Made by a program: the position numbers and the translations under genes
Assembly (NCBI GenBank): GCA_008330645.1
Contig: VLTN01000044.1
Coordinates: 62,001 to 126,000, forward strand
Reading direction: 5' to 3'
Length of the DNA stretch: 64,000 nucleotides
Origin: Cafeteria roenbergensis
Taxonomy: Eukaryota > Sar > Bigyra > Bicosoecida > Cafeteriaceae
Notes under the pieces: model-generated
Database searches by the model: none
Told to the model about the DNA's origin: nothing
The model's input: the letters and a program-made list of their open reading frames with translations, nothing else
Part shown: one piece after another, positions 47,101 to 58,900 of the stretch
How the letters are laid out: every line of letters starts with the position of its first letter
Position numbering within the stretch: position 1 is the first letter of the stretch

Positions 47101-50100
47101 CGCTGCCCGCCGCAGCCGGCTCGCCCTAGCAGACGACTTGCGCGCTGCCGCCTCTTCGAGAGACTCCGCCTTGGCGTGTTGGCGTCGCCGCTCTGCCAAT
47201 GCGCGACGGAGCCAACCCTCCCCCAGGACGTCGGCCAGCCCGGCCCGCCTCTTGGCCCGCTCCTCCCTGGCAAGCCGCCCCTGGAGCACTCTGTCGCGCA
47301 TCGTGGCTAGGGCGCCCAGCGACACGCCCCCCGCCCCGGCCAGCCCGCCTCCGGCCGAGCGAGGGCCGCTTGCCGCGCCAAGCGCATATGCCGCCACCGC
47401 CTCCGCCATGGGAACCACCACGGAGCTGCCGCCGCCGCCGCTTCCGGAGGACGGGTCGCCGCCCGTGGACGGGTTGCCTGAAGCACCTCCACCGCTTGCG
47501 GCGGCGGTCTGTGCCTCCCCCCTGCCGTCCGAAGCAGCGCCGTCGCCCGCCCGTGCGCCGCTCGACCAGGTGCCGTCGGCCGACCGCGTGAGCCAGAGGA
47601 CGGTACCGGCCCTGGCAGCCGCTGCCACCGCAAGCGTCGGCCCTGCGCCCTCGTCGGGGCTCACTTCGCCGGCAGCGCCGCGCGCCCCTCCGGCATTGCC
47701 GCCCGCCGGCGCGCCAGCCAGCGGGGCGGCGGTGCCGCCGCGCGAGGCTGCTTCTGCCTCGGCCATAGCCTCGGCCGCGCCCTCTGGCTTGAGGAGACGT
47801 TCCAGAATCGCATTCCCGCGCCCGCCCACCCCGGTGGCGGCAGCAGAGGTCACGCTGTCACGGAGCATACCGACAACGGCCCTCAGAGGCCGCGGCCGCA
47901 GCCCTCGGCCGCCGTACACCGCTCGCACCAGGCGGGCCGCTGCCTCCCCCGAGGGCCTGTCCGCGTGCAGCGAAACCGCCGGCCAGGGCGAGTACAGAGC
48001 AACGCCCCCGCCCAGCATGTGGCCCCCCCGCCAGCGGCCCGACACGGTGGTGGCCGCCCACGCCTCCGGGTCGTCGTCGCCCCACCAGAACCTGGGGGCT
48101 GGGTTTTCGCCCGCCCGCCGGGCAGCCTCGGCGGCCGCCTCCGCCATCGCCTGCTGCGCCCCGACCATGAGCCTGTACCAGGACTGGGATCCCCGCCCGT
48201 CACGCATGCCAGCCTGGAAGGATCCGTCGTACACCGCAGTGCCCGCGCGCGTGATGAGCCGGCCGCTGCCCCACCTGGCTCCGTGCCTGAAGCTGCCCAC
48301 GAAGGTGTCGCCGCCCCGGCCCCCCCACATCTGGACCCCCCTGCCGTGGAGCTCGCCGCGGCGCCACGTGCCCCGCTCCACCACCCCGTCGCGCGTGGTG
48401 CGGGCGCCCTCCCCGTGAAGCAGGCCGTCCTCGAACGCTCCCTCGAGCGTCTGCCCGTCCGGTGTAGAGTACTTGCCCTGGCCGGTCACGCGCCCGTCGA
48501 GCACCTGCCCCACGTACTCGGACCCGTCGGCGAAGCGGATGCAAGCGGCCCCGGTTGCGTCGCTCATCTGGCCGTCGCGGTACGGGTTGCGGGCCCCCAG
48601 GTCTTGCTCCGAGAGCCAGACGCCCGCCCGCGCGCCGGGGTGCCGCCCCAGCGCGCCCAGCCCTCGCTTCAGGTTTGCGGTTCCCTTGGCCTCCCTCCTT
48701 GCGCGGTTTCGCGCCTCCATTTTCAGCCGCCTGAGCTCTGCCGGGTTCTTCGAGGCGTCCGCGCCGACTTGTGCCTCCACGCCTGCCATAGCGGACTGCA
48801 TTTCAGCGTCGATGCCGAGGCCATCGCCGGCGCTGGCGCCAGCCGGCTTGTCGCCGTCGGCCTGCATGCGCCGCACGGCCATGCGTACCGCGGCAAAGTC
48901 GCCCTCTCCACGCTCGAACAGGCGCTGCGGCGGCGAGAAGCGGCCTCTGCGATGGCTCAGTCGCGGCGTCGAAGCGGGGGGGGAGGGGGTGGGAGGGGGG
49001 ACGCGAGAAGCGGCAACGCAGGGGTGCGGCGCGGGGGAGCCCGTGCCGGCCGCGGTGGCAGCAGCTCCGAGGGCGAGTCGGGCGGAAGCAGCCGCCGAGG
49101 CCGGGACGGGGGGAAGAGAGAGCGGCGGCAGCGGCAGGAGCAGGGGCAGGGGCGCGATCAAGCCACGCGGCAGCCGCGCAGAGGCGACGGCGCGCTGTCT
49201 CGGCAGTCGGGGCTGGGCCGCAAGGATTCGAAATTCTCTTGCAAAGGCAACAAAAGCGCTCACTGGTACAAGTCCCCCGATGGCAGGCGGTGCGAGGCCA
49301 GCCCCCAGCGCACGCCGAAGCGAAACGCCCCGGCGTAGGTTCCGTCAGCGCCGACCTCGACGGCTCTGCCGGACTTGTGGCCAAGAAAGAACCTGTCGTT
49401 TCGGGAGAGCGCGCGCACAGGCCGAGGAAGAGAGCGCAAAAATCACGGTGAAGCGAGAAACGGTGGCTGCGTTTGCGAGCCGGCGAGGCGCGTTTGCCCG
49501 GCACACGCCAGGGCAGGGCGGCGGCCGCCTCGGCACCCTCACCTTCCAGAGTAGACGGATCCGAGCTCGTCGTCCTTGAAGACGCCCTGGCCGTGGCGCA
49601 CGCGAACGATGTTGGCCTCCCGCATGCTAGCCTCGCGCATTCCGTCGAGCGACGCGACGAACCGCGGGGGGCCTCCCGCCCGGGACGTGGTGAGGCCGCT
49701 GCGAGCCGTGGAGGCCCCTTCGACGACCATCCCGACAGCGACGCCTCCAGTGCCGTCGTCCTCCTCGCCCCCCATCACAGCGGCGGTGGGCGGGATGTGG
49801 CTGGGCATGCCTGCCCCAAAGTCGTCGTCGAACTCGTCCTCGACGGCGCCGCGCTTCTGGTAGTAGGCGAAGGAGCGACGGCGCGTCTCTGCATCCTCGA
49901 GCCCCTGCTCCTGCAGCCGCGACGACAGCAGCCGGCGGTGCTGCGCCAGCGGGTCGCGCTGCTCTCGCTCCTGCTCTTCCGTCATTTCGAACCGGTTTTG
50001 CTTGCGAATGACCCCTCGGTCGCGCGGCACAAACAGGCGGACGCGCTCCCACTCGCGGAATGCAAGCGCAGCCATGGCCACGCTCCCGTCCAAGTCTGCG

Positions 50101-52340
50101 ACAGGCGCGCAAAGCGGCCCAGACCCCGAACGGCAGGCGAGAAGGGGGGGGTAGTCTCGGCATCAGCAGGGGCAGGCGCGATCCGGCAACAACTGACAGC
50201 CACAGGGGGAGAGAGATTGCGGCCCCGGGGCGGCAGCGAGGTCGCCGCCCGGCACCGCTGAGCCCGCGCGCTTGCCCGAGCCCTGCGAGGCTGCCGAGTC
50301 TCACCTGAGGGCAAAAAGAGCTGCCACACGTGCCGGCGGCGCACCCCCGTCGTCTCCATCGCGGCAGCATCTCGAGCATCCTTAGCGGCGCGGCGCTTGG
50401 CAGCGCCCGCCCGCGCAGTGGCCCCGCCGCCGCGAGCGGCCGGGTCGTCGTCTGAGGAGGCGCTGTCGTCGCTGGACATGCCGTCGTCATCCGGGGCCTC
50501 CCAGCGCTGTCCCGACTCCATGTAGGCGGAGCGGGCAGTGGTCGCGCCGCCGCCGGAGTCGTCCGCCCGACGGGCAGCCGCCGTACTGGCCGACCGCGAA
50601 GTCAACCCACCAGCGAAGGTGGATGCGGGCCCACCCATCATCTCGCCAGACGGGTCAGCCGCCAACTTCTCGGCAAGCTCGTCGTCCGCCTCCTCGTCGG
50701 TGGGCGGGACGCCCGCCGCCCCGACCACCCGCGCTCTGAACGGCCCTTTGGCCCGCTCCCGACGCCTTCGCCCCCGCTTGCCGCGCCCGCCAGCTTCGCC
50801 GGACGCAAATGCCAGAACACCGCCCCCAGTGAACCGGAGGCGCTGGCGGCGCTCCTGGTTAGTCACGTCCGCGCCGTCCCAGCGAGCGGCGGCCATGGCC
50901 TCCCACGCAGACTGCTCCGCCACCCGCAGCATGCGGACGTCCATCGCTGCAGCCGTGTCGAGCAGCTCGGACCGCGCGTCCAGCAGCTGCGGCAGCGTCC
51001 CCCGCTCCAGCTCCGCAACCATGGCCCGCAGCCTGTCCACACGGTCCTGCAGCTCTCCTCCGAGCGCAGGAGCCTCCCCTCCCGCCCCGCGGCCCCTCCC
51101 AGCCCCACCCACTACAAGGGACTCTCCGACGACCTGCGCGACCTGGGACTGCTGAGCGCGCGACACCACGGAGGCGGCGCTTCCACTGCCTGCCGCGCTC
51201 GCGTCCTCCTGAAGCAGCGCCCCCGCCTCCTCCATCTGGCGCTCGAGCTCGCGCATATTCCCGCGGAGCGTGTTCAGGCGTCGCTCTGCGCCAACGGAGG
51301 GGGCGACGGCAGGAGAACACGGCTCTCGAAACGAGCTCGCAGCCAGTTCGCGCACGTTCCAGGGGCGGCCAGCGGGAAAACGCTGCAGCCGCTGCTTGCC
51401 ACTGCTCGAGCAGGCTGCGCTAAGCAGCCGAGCACCACTCTTGTCTTTCGTGACTCACCTGTGCGCTGAATCTTTTTCGTGATTTCAATGACTTCCACGT
51501 CTCCGCCCACCAGCCCCGCGCGGAACCACGCTCTCAGGTCCTCTTCGGTCAGCCCGTGCGGCACATTGACTATGAGCAGGGCGGTTCCGCCCAAGTACGT
51601 GGTGTCGAACAGCGCGTCGTCGAACCGGTGGGGGCTTTCCCATGGCTTTATGAAGTAGCAGTAGGGTGCAACTTGTAGCTTCTCCGCGAACTGGTGCGGG
51701 TGTAGCACTTCCCCGTGCTGCGGACCGCGACGCTAAGTATCACACAGCTTGTCGAGCAACCGTGGCGCAAGACTCGTGCCTGAGCGAGCTGCACACTTGG
51801 GTCCAAACGACGCCTTTGCCCTGCACCAGCCCCCCCCCCCTCCCCCCCGCAATCCCCACGCCTCAAGCACGGGAACCAGCTGCACAAGGACACGGTTCCC
51901 TCCCAGTCGAGAGCCAGGTGCCCCATTGGGTGCCTCACCTGGTCAAACAGGAAGCGAATGTCAGTCTCGAAAATTCGGTCGAGGTTCGCCTTGGTGCACC
52001 TCGTCGCCGGAATCTTCTTGATGGAATCCGCATCGTGCTCCCACCCAATCTGCGCCGGGCGGCGCGCGAGACGCGGGTTTGCTTCGGGAGGGGCTCGAGC
52101 TCGGCGCGCGAGAGCAACCGCTTGCGCCGTTTGCGCCCTGCAAGCAGATGCGCAGGGTCGCCCCTCCGTGGCCAAACCACCGCGCGGTGCGGAAGGCAAA
52201 CCTGGACACTCCCTGCGGCCGTTGTTCCACTTGCAGCGCGCCACCGGAGCGGCCATGGCCGCTGTGCTCACTCGAATAAGGCGGCGATCGTTCGCGTCCC
52301 TCAACCGCTGCGCTGCCTCAAACCGCTTCATGGCGGCCAT
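44122..52340 (-). CDS. RRM-like / coiled-coil / MORN-repeat protein, seven exons
   Basis: Exons are 52340-52272, 52049-51939, 51717-51459, 51285-50305, 50095-49543, 49392-49264 and 48946-44122, giving 2308 residues with all phases consistent. Residues 104-140 hold an RRM-like start (LLIVNVPHGLTEEDLRAWF). Helical, coiled-coil stretches follow at about 147-175 and 215-280, then an NLS-like basic run (GKRGRRRRERAKG). MORN repeats appear twice. The first block spans the exon 5-6-7 joins (GSVYSG, DGTYAGAFRFG, GDLYQGRF). The second, at about 835-960, contains DGSEYVGQVLDGRVTGQG and FVGSFRHGARWGSG. The rest is alanine-rich, with a conserved-looking helical C-terminus. MORN repeats often act at membranes, cytoskeleton or cilia, but no specific role can be claimed. 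A GTG at 49263 that would start a long frame is in fact the splice donor of intron 6. Confidence 0.85.
48947..49263 (-). other. Intron 6 of the MORN gene
   Basis: This 317-nt intron has donor GTGAGC and acceptor TCGCAG. It splits the MORN motif GDLYQ/GRF. A G-rich run at 48975-49000 on the plus strand is a C-rich pyrimidine tract about 30-50 nt before the acceptor. Confidence 0.75.
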
Positions 52341-52917
52341 CGTTGCGCGGCCACCGCAGCCAGAAGGCGACCTCCCGCTGCCTTCCCCCTGCCGCTACGC
52401 TGCTGAGGCCCAGTGGGGGCGCCGCGCCGAGCAGGTGGCACGCAAGTCTCGTGCGCGGCAGAGCCGTTTTCAGCGAGTGTCCAAAGCAGCAGTCCTTTTG
52501 TGGCCACACAACGCGCAGCAGCAATGCCCCAAGCAGCCACGCGTCGCGTTGCTGCGATCGCTCGGGCTCGGGCTTTCTCCGTCACGCGTTTCTCTCGCCC
52601 GGGTGCTGCCGGCCCTTGCGCCTGCCTGATTTTGGCGCAGCTCTGCCCGGGTTCGATTGGCCAGCGCGGCAGTGTGCCATCGAGGACGAAATCGAAACCG
52701 CACCCAGGCGAGCCACCCGCAGCTTGCAAGCTTGGCCGCCCCGCTGGGAAGGCAGGTCCGTGCTAGCAGCCCAGTCGCTGCCTCGGTGCTGGGAGGGCTC
52801 GGGAGCGGCACGCGGGCAGGTGCTGGGCCTCCGGGCCACAGCCCACAGGCGAGTCGACTGGCAAGCGCACAGGAGTGGCGTGCACACGCGCAACAGCGCA
52901 GGGCTCGGCGGAAATCC
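52341..52917. other. Divergent promoter region between the MORN gene and the second giant receptor
   Basis: There are 577 bp between the two start codons. The plus frame is open leftwards to a GTG at 52657, but ATG 52918 fits a signal peptide best. No distinct regulatory motif was recognised. Confidence 0.4.
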
Positions 52918-55900
52918 ATGTCACTCTACTGCACAGCCCCCCGGGCGCGGGGAGAGGGGCTCTCTGCGGCTTGCGCCCGGCCCCGCAGCGAGGCACACCT
53001 CCTTGCACTGGTGGGACTGCTCGCGCTTTCCTGCGCAGCGCAGCCCGTGCTACAAGCAGCTGGGATGAAGCCTCCGACGAGGCTGGGGCTAGAATCAATG
53101 GCAGGCGGGCGTGCGGGCCATAAGTCGGGCGGCGGGGGCGCCGCGGCCGCAAGCCGGCTGGAGCCTTCCGCCCCCCACGCTGCGTCGCGAGCTGGAAATC
53201 TAAGCCAGCGCGGCGATGTCCGAGAGGCTGCGATGAGCAGGCTTCATGGTGAGCGCATGCTGGCTCCTACGACTGGAAACACGTACACCTGCTCCTCGTC
53301 GAACATCCGAGCCGCTCCGCCCGAGGCCGGCATCACGACCCTCTCCTCCTCCGGAGAAGGGGCTCGTCTCGGCACTGCCGTTGTGGCCTCCCTGCATGGC
53401 GTGTTTGTGACAGTGCCGGGTGCCACTGTCAACAGCAATCCCCGCGCTGGGAAGGGGGTGCTGTTCAGGTACCTCTCTGAGAACAGTGCGAACCGGTTCG
53501 CACTGAGCGCCTTCTCCACTTACACGACAACAATGCTGTCAGATGTGCCTACGGCAGAAAGCCAATTTGGTGAACGTGCCTCAGGCTCGGCCGACGGGCT
53601 GAATATTCTCGCCTTTGAGCCTGGCACCGCCGCCAAGCCCAGCCAAGTCCACTTTTTCAAGGCCAGCACTGCAATGTTCGACTACACGGCGACGCGGTTC
53701 GCTGCAGAGGCCGGAACAAGTTTCGTTGGGCCGGTTTCAGTTGACTCGTCCATCGCCGTCGCACTCTCAGAGAAAGCTGGCGTTGAGCGGCTCGTTGTGT
53801 TCAAAACCTCGGCAGATGGCGAGTGGCTGCGGTCTCCTCAAGTTGTCCAACCTTTCGACCTCGATCAAGGGAAAGTCTCTTCAGTTGCCGTGCTGGGCAC
53901 GCTCATCGCCGCCGGCATGGCTGACGCTGGCTCTGGGAGCGGCGCTGTGCTGATCCTTCGGCAAGTCGCCGGCGAATGGCACAAAGTGGCACTTGTGTCC
54001 GGAGGATTCGAGACTGGCGCCGCTGGGCTCGGCAACATTGTGGCGCTCGGCAGCCTTGCATTTTCCAGTCATGCCCTCCTCGTTGCGTCGCAAACGAGCC
54101 TGGCTCCAGGCCCCACAACGCAGCGGGCGGCACACCTTCGAGGCTACTTGATCTCGACCTCTTCATTCAACCCGCTCGAGCGGCATCCCGATTTCGGAGC
54201 GGCGAGTGCATCCCAGCCAGTTCACGTGTGTGGGATAGCGATTGCCGAGGGCCAGGTTCTGGTGACCACCTCTCAGACGAACACGGAGGCGTGTGGGACC
54301 GGTCAAGTGATTGACGTGGGAAGCGACGGCTCGTGGTCGCTGCAGGAGAGCGTGGCCGTTGAATCCACTTCGAGCCACATATTCGAGGGCCGGCTGGTTT
54401 TTGGACAACCAGCCAGCAACGTCAGCTTTTCGGGCGAAGTTGTGTCCGAGCATGGAAAGGCAGTCGCGTTCTACTGCGCACCGGCGCCTTCGACCACCCC
54501 AACTGCTGCACCCACGCCGCTGACAACTCCGTCAACTTCACCCAGCTCCAGGCCAACATACGTCCCGCCTTCCCAGAGCCCCACTGCAACCGCAACCCCA
54601 TCATCGGCTGCGATAGCCCCGCTTCTGGTCCATGGGCCGTTGCTGCTGCGGGCGACCATCGGCGAGCCGTTCATTTGGTTTCCGAACTCAACTCTGTGCA
54701 CCGATGCCGACCCGACCGAGAACTGGCAAAACAGTACCGTTTTGGCACACATGGAGGTCCTGGAGCGCCGAGACGCCGGCATCAATGCTGTCAACAGCGG
54801 CCGCCCTATGGCGGCGACGATTCGCGGGGAGGGTGCTTCGCTGGCGGGGATTCCCCGCGCGTTGGGAACGGTGTCAGCGCGAGCATGGTGCTCAGACCGC
54901 GCAGGCCTGCTATCGCAAGCCGCGCTGGTAAATGTCAGCATCCGTGCGAAGCCCGCCCGAGTGGCATTCGTTCGAAGCTTCGGCCCCGACGGTTCCGTAA
55001 GACTCTTTCAGGACGACGAGGGTTTCGGTGGTGCGGATGTTTCGTCGGTCTTGGCATTTCCAGTCAACGTGACTTTGGAGGCGAAGAACTTTGAGACAGC
55101 AGGGCTGTCGATTCTGTCCGTCTCGCGTGGTCAGGTGCTCGGATGGCCGAATGCTTGGATTGTTCGATGCAGACCAAGGGGCGACACCGAGCGCTTGGCA
55201 ATCAACATCGCCCCGGGGGATGCGGACGTGGCGCCTGCAGCACAGCCGGCAACGATTCTGTTCCGCACCAAGGTTGAGTCTGTTTCGCTCGTCGCTCTCG
55301 GAGCCAATGGAACATACGAAACGCTCGCTTCGTCAGCAACTAGGACGCCCGTCGCGCCCTCTGGCCGCCTCTTCGCAAGAGCCCAGTTCTTTGACGCGCT
55401 TTTGCATGGTCCCAGCACTGTGCGTCCTGAGGCTTTCGTTCTCACGGGCTTGTCGTGGACGCTGGCAGATCCGATTCGCGAGGACGAAGGCAAAACCTGG
55501 CTGCTGCCAGTCGGCGTTTCCGACGGGCCACACCCTGGGAGCATAGGCATCCGGCTTGAGGCACCGACTTTTTTGACGGCCCCACCGGTCAACTCTAGCA
55601 CGGACAGAGTGAACGCGCCCTATAATGCAGCGGCCACCGAATTGAAGCTGGTTTCGGCTGGAACATGCGACACCTTGCCCACGTTCCAACTGAATGGATC
55701 GTCGCTAATCGGGGCCGCTCAGTTCGACGCACTGCTCGAGTTCCAGAGTCCGGTGGCTGGGATGTCTGAGAAGGACTTTGAGCTCGTTGGCGTTCGGCTG
55801 CGTACAGGCACAGCCGTTTCAATCGAGACGGCATCCTCCAACCCGCAATACGGCTTTGCCTGGCGAGCTCGCCTTGAATTGAGCACCTACCCGACGCAGG

Positions 55901-58900
55901 AGCAGCCAACGACAGCTGTGACAGTGAGGCTCTTGGAAAACGCAAATGGTTCGGTCGCCGCACCTGTCATTGGCACAAGGAGGTCCATTACTGTTGTCTA
56001 TGGCACGGCAGAGGCAACTGAGGCGTGGGTGCAGACGACTATTGGCGAGACAAACGCCGCAAGGCACACTGACGCAGTGCCTACACCGTCGGACGGACTG
56101 GTCTTCGCGGTGTGCAAGTTCTCTGTGGCAATTACTGGGCTGCATCGGTCAAACTTCCTCCTTGGCAGTGAAGTTGCAATTCCCAGCGACGCCATGCCGG
56201 TGGCAATCTGGCCAGACGGTACGTTTCCAGACAGGAGCTCTGGGTCTCAGGTTTGGGCTGTACCGCTCGTTGTCGACGACGATGCAAGCTTGATCGAATT
56301 CGGCACTCAATTGGCCGAGCCTTGTGACCCAAGCGCCGCCGCAGCCGGTTCATGCTCTCAAGTCAACCCACCTGTCGGAAAGTCGGCAGGCTTCAATTTC
56401 CGTGCCGCTTCTCGTGCCATTCTAGTTGAAGTGTTGGAGCTGGACCCCAACGACGACTCAGGCCCCGGCTCAACACAGCTCCTGATTGCGTCGTCAGCAT
56501 TCGCTTCTCCGGGATTGGCGTCTCGGGCTTGCTTCACAATTCGCGTCACTTTTGAAGCACCCGTGAGCTCTTTGCAAGCGGATGCGTTTGAGCTGGGCGG
56601 GCTTCGCAGACAAAAGTGTGGACCAGAGAGCGGCGAGTCTCTTCCAGGGAAGGAAGTGCACAGCTCAGGAAGGGTGTGGCTGTTACAGGCGGCCGCCGAC
56701 AGCTTGTCAGAGACGAGCAGACGCTCCGTACGAATCCGGCGTTCGGAAAGCTCTAGCAAGCTGGTGCTTGAGAGCGATGTCATTGCCGCATTTGATACTC
56801 TAGCCAGAGTTGTCAGGCTGGACCTCAGCGAGGTCGCGGGTGCAGCTGGGTCGAGACTATCCCCTCTAGACAGGGAACTCTCGGCCTCGGGCTCGCCCCC
56901 CGTCACCGCTGCGACGAGGCTCAACCTGACCATCCATTTCGAGCTCCCGGTGGCCAACTTGAGTGCGGCCCGGGATCTGCACCTGGAAGGCGTCGCCGCT
57001 CTCGGGCCTGCTCGTCCAGTGGGCGACGTCATGCGCGAAGCGAGGTCGGCGACCTGGGAGCTCATCCTGGTCCCCACTGGACTTGCGGCGTCGGCGGCCT
57101 TCGCCCAGGCAAGCGACGCGCAGTTCAGCGCGCTCGGCAGGGTGACGGTTCTCCCGTACTCGCCAGAGCCGTGTGAAAGCCCGCTCGCAAGCACCGCGTC
57201 GGCGACTTGGAGCCTTGGGGACGGATTGACATCCTGTTCTGCCGCATCCCCAGCCATCGCAAGCGAGCCAGTCGCGCCTGGCTCGCGGGTCGTCGAGTTT
57301 GTCCCAGTCGCGGTGCCGATGGATGCCTGGCTTGCCAGCTCCCTTTCGTCGACCCCGTCTGCCAGACTACCGACCAACGCGTCGACGCGCCTGACAAGCT
57401 TGGTCATGGTTCTGCGCTTCTCAATGCCGGTGAATGACGTTCCACGCTCTGCATTCAGGATCGTCGCCGGGCTGGCAACGGAAGCAGGCGCGCAGCCCAT
57501 TGCCCTCCGCGACACTGGCTTGCTCAGCCCGGACGCGCAAGAGAGCTTCGGCGACGGCGACGCAGGACGTAGTGGGTCCACGACCTGGGGGCTCACTGCA
57601 GGCGCTCTCCATGGCGCGGCATCGCTATCATTTACAACAGCAGCGGTGGAGTCGTGTCCCGACGAGTCGCCATCTTGCTCGGGGGCGCTGCGGCTGCCAA
57701 CTCCCCGAATCGGACTGCTTGCAGACCCAAGACCAGCCTCCGCTTGCGGTGGCGCGGGCGCAGTCGGTCCCGCTTCTCGTGGAGGTGTTCCAAGACGATG
57801 ATGCGGACGGGGCCGTCGGAGCCGCAGAGCCATTGGTCGCGACCAGCGACGCTGGCACTAGTGCAAGCGGAGTATCGCTCTCGGCGTGCATGGTGGTTCG
57901 TGTGACGCTGTCGTTGGGTGTGACTGGGCTGGGCCCTTGGGCCCTCGGACTGCTGGGACTGGAGTCCGCGGCATGCCAGGGGTCGGGGGCACAGTCTGCG
58001 CCTGGCCCGGCCCGGCCTGCTGACGCCGATGGGACGGTGTGGGAGTTCGGGGTGCGGTACACCGAGGTGGGAGCTCCCGACGCTCTGCGCGCCTGGGTGC
58101 AAGGCAGCACGGCCTCGAGACCCGAGCTTTGGGGGAATACGAGCACAGTTGCTGCCCTCGAGATTCGGACTAGGGTCGTCAGGCTGGACCTCAGCGAGGT
58201 CGCGGGTGCAGCTGGGTCGAGACTATCCCCTCTAGACAGGGATCTCTCGGCCTCGGGCTCGCCCCCCGTCACCGCTGCGACGAGGCTCAACCTGACCATC
58301 CATTTCGAGCTCCCGGTGGCCAACTTGAGTGCGGCCCGGGATCTGCACCTGGAAGGCGTCGTCGCTCTTGGGCCTGCTCGTCCAGTGGGCGACGTCATGC
58401 GCGAAGCGAGGTCGGCGACCTGGGAGCTCATCCTGGTCCCCACTGGACTTGCGGCGTCGGCGGCCTTCGCCCAGGCAAGCGACGCGCAGTTCAGCGCGCT
58501 CGGCAGGGTGACGGTTCTCCCGTACTCGCCAGAGCCGTGTGAAAGCCCGCTCGCAAGCACCGCGTCGGCGACTTGGAGCCTTGGGGACGGATTGACATCC
58601 TGTTCTGCCGCATCCCCAGCCATCGCAAGCGAGCCAGTCGCGCCTGGCTCGCGGGTCGTCGAGTTTGTCCCAGTCGCGGTGCCGATGGATGCCTGGCTTG
58701 CCAGCTCCCTTTCGTCGACCCCGTCTGCCAGACTACCGACCAACGCGTCGACGCGCCTGACAAGCTTGGTCATGGTTCTGCGCTTCTCAATGCCGGTGAA
58801 GGACGTTCCACGCTCTGCATTCAGGATCGTCGCCGGGCTGGCAACGGAAGCAGGCGCGCAGCCCATTGCCCTCCGCGACACTGGCTTGCTCAGCCCGGAC

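Noticed and set aside
44245-48418. Several plus-strand open frames of 290-500 residues
   Set aside because: They are antisense to the MORN gene exon 7, with Arg/Pro/Ala-biased composition and no start context or domains.
48947-49263. GTG at 49263 as the start of a 1713-residue minus-strand protein
   Set aside because: That GTG is the donor of a phase-consistent intron; splicing from exon 6 restores a MORN motif, so the upstream frame is intron sequence.
52657-52917. GTG start for the second giant receptor
   Set aside because: ATG 52918 gives a basic n-region plus hydrophobic core like the paralogue, and the upstream codons are unpatterned.
57628-58102. A second small gene starting after the stop at 57801
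   Set aside because: The post-stop frame continues the same super-unit as the intact copy 2; one extra base explains it better than a new gene.
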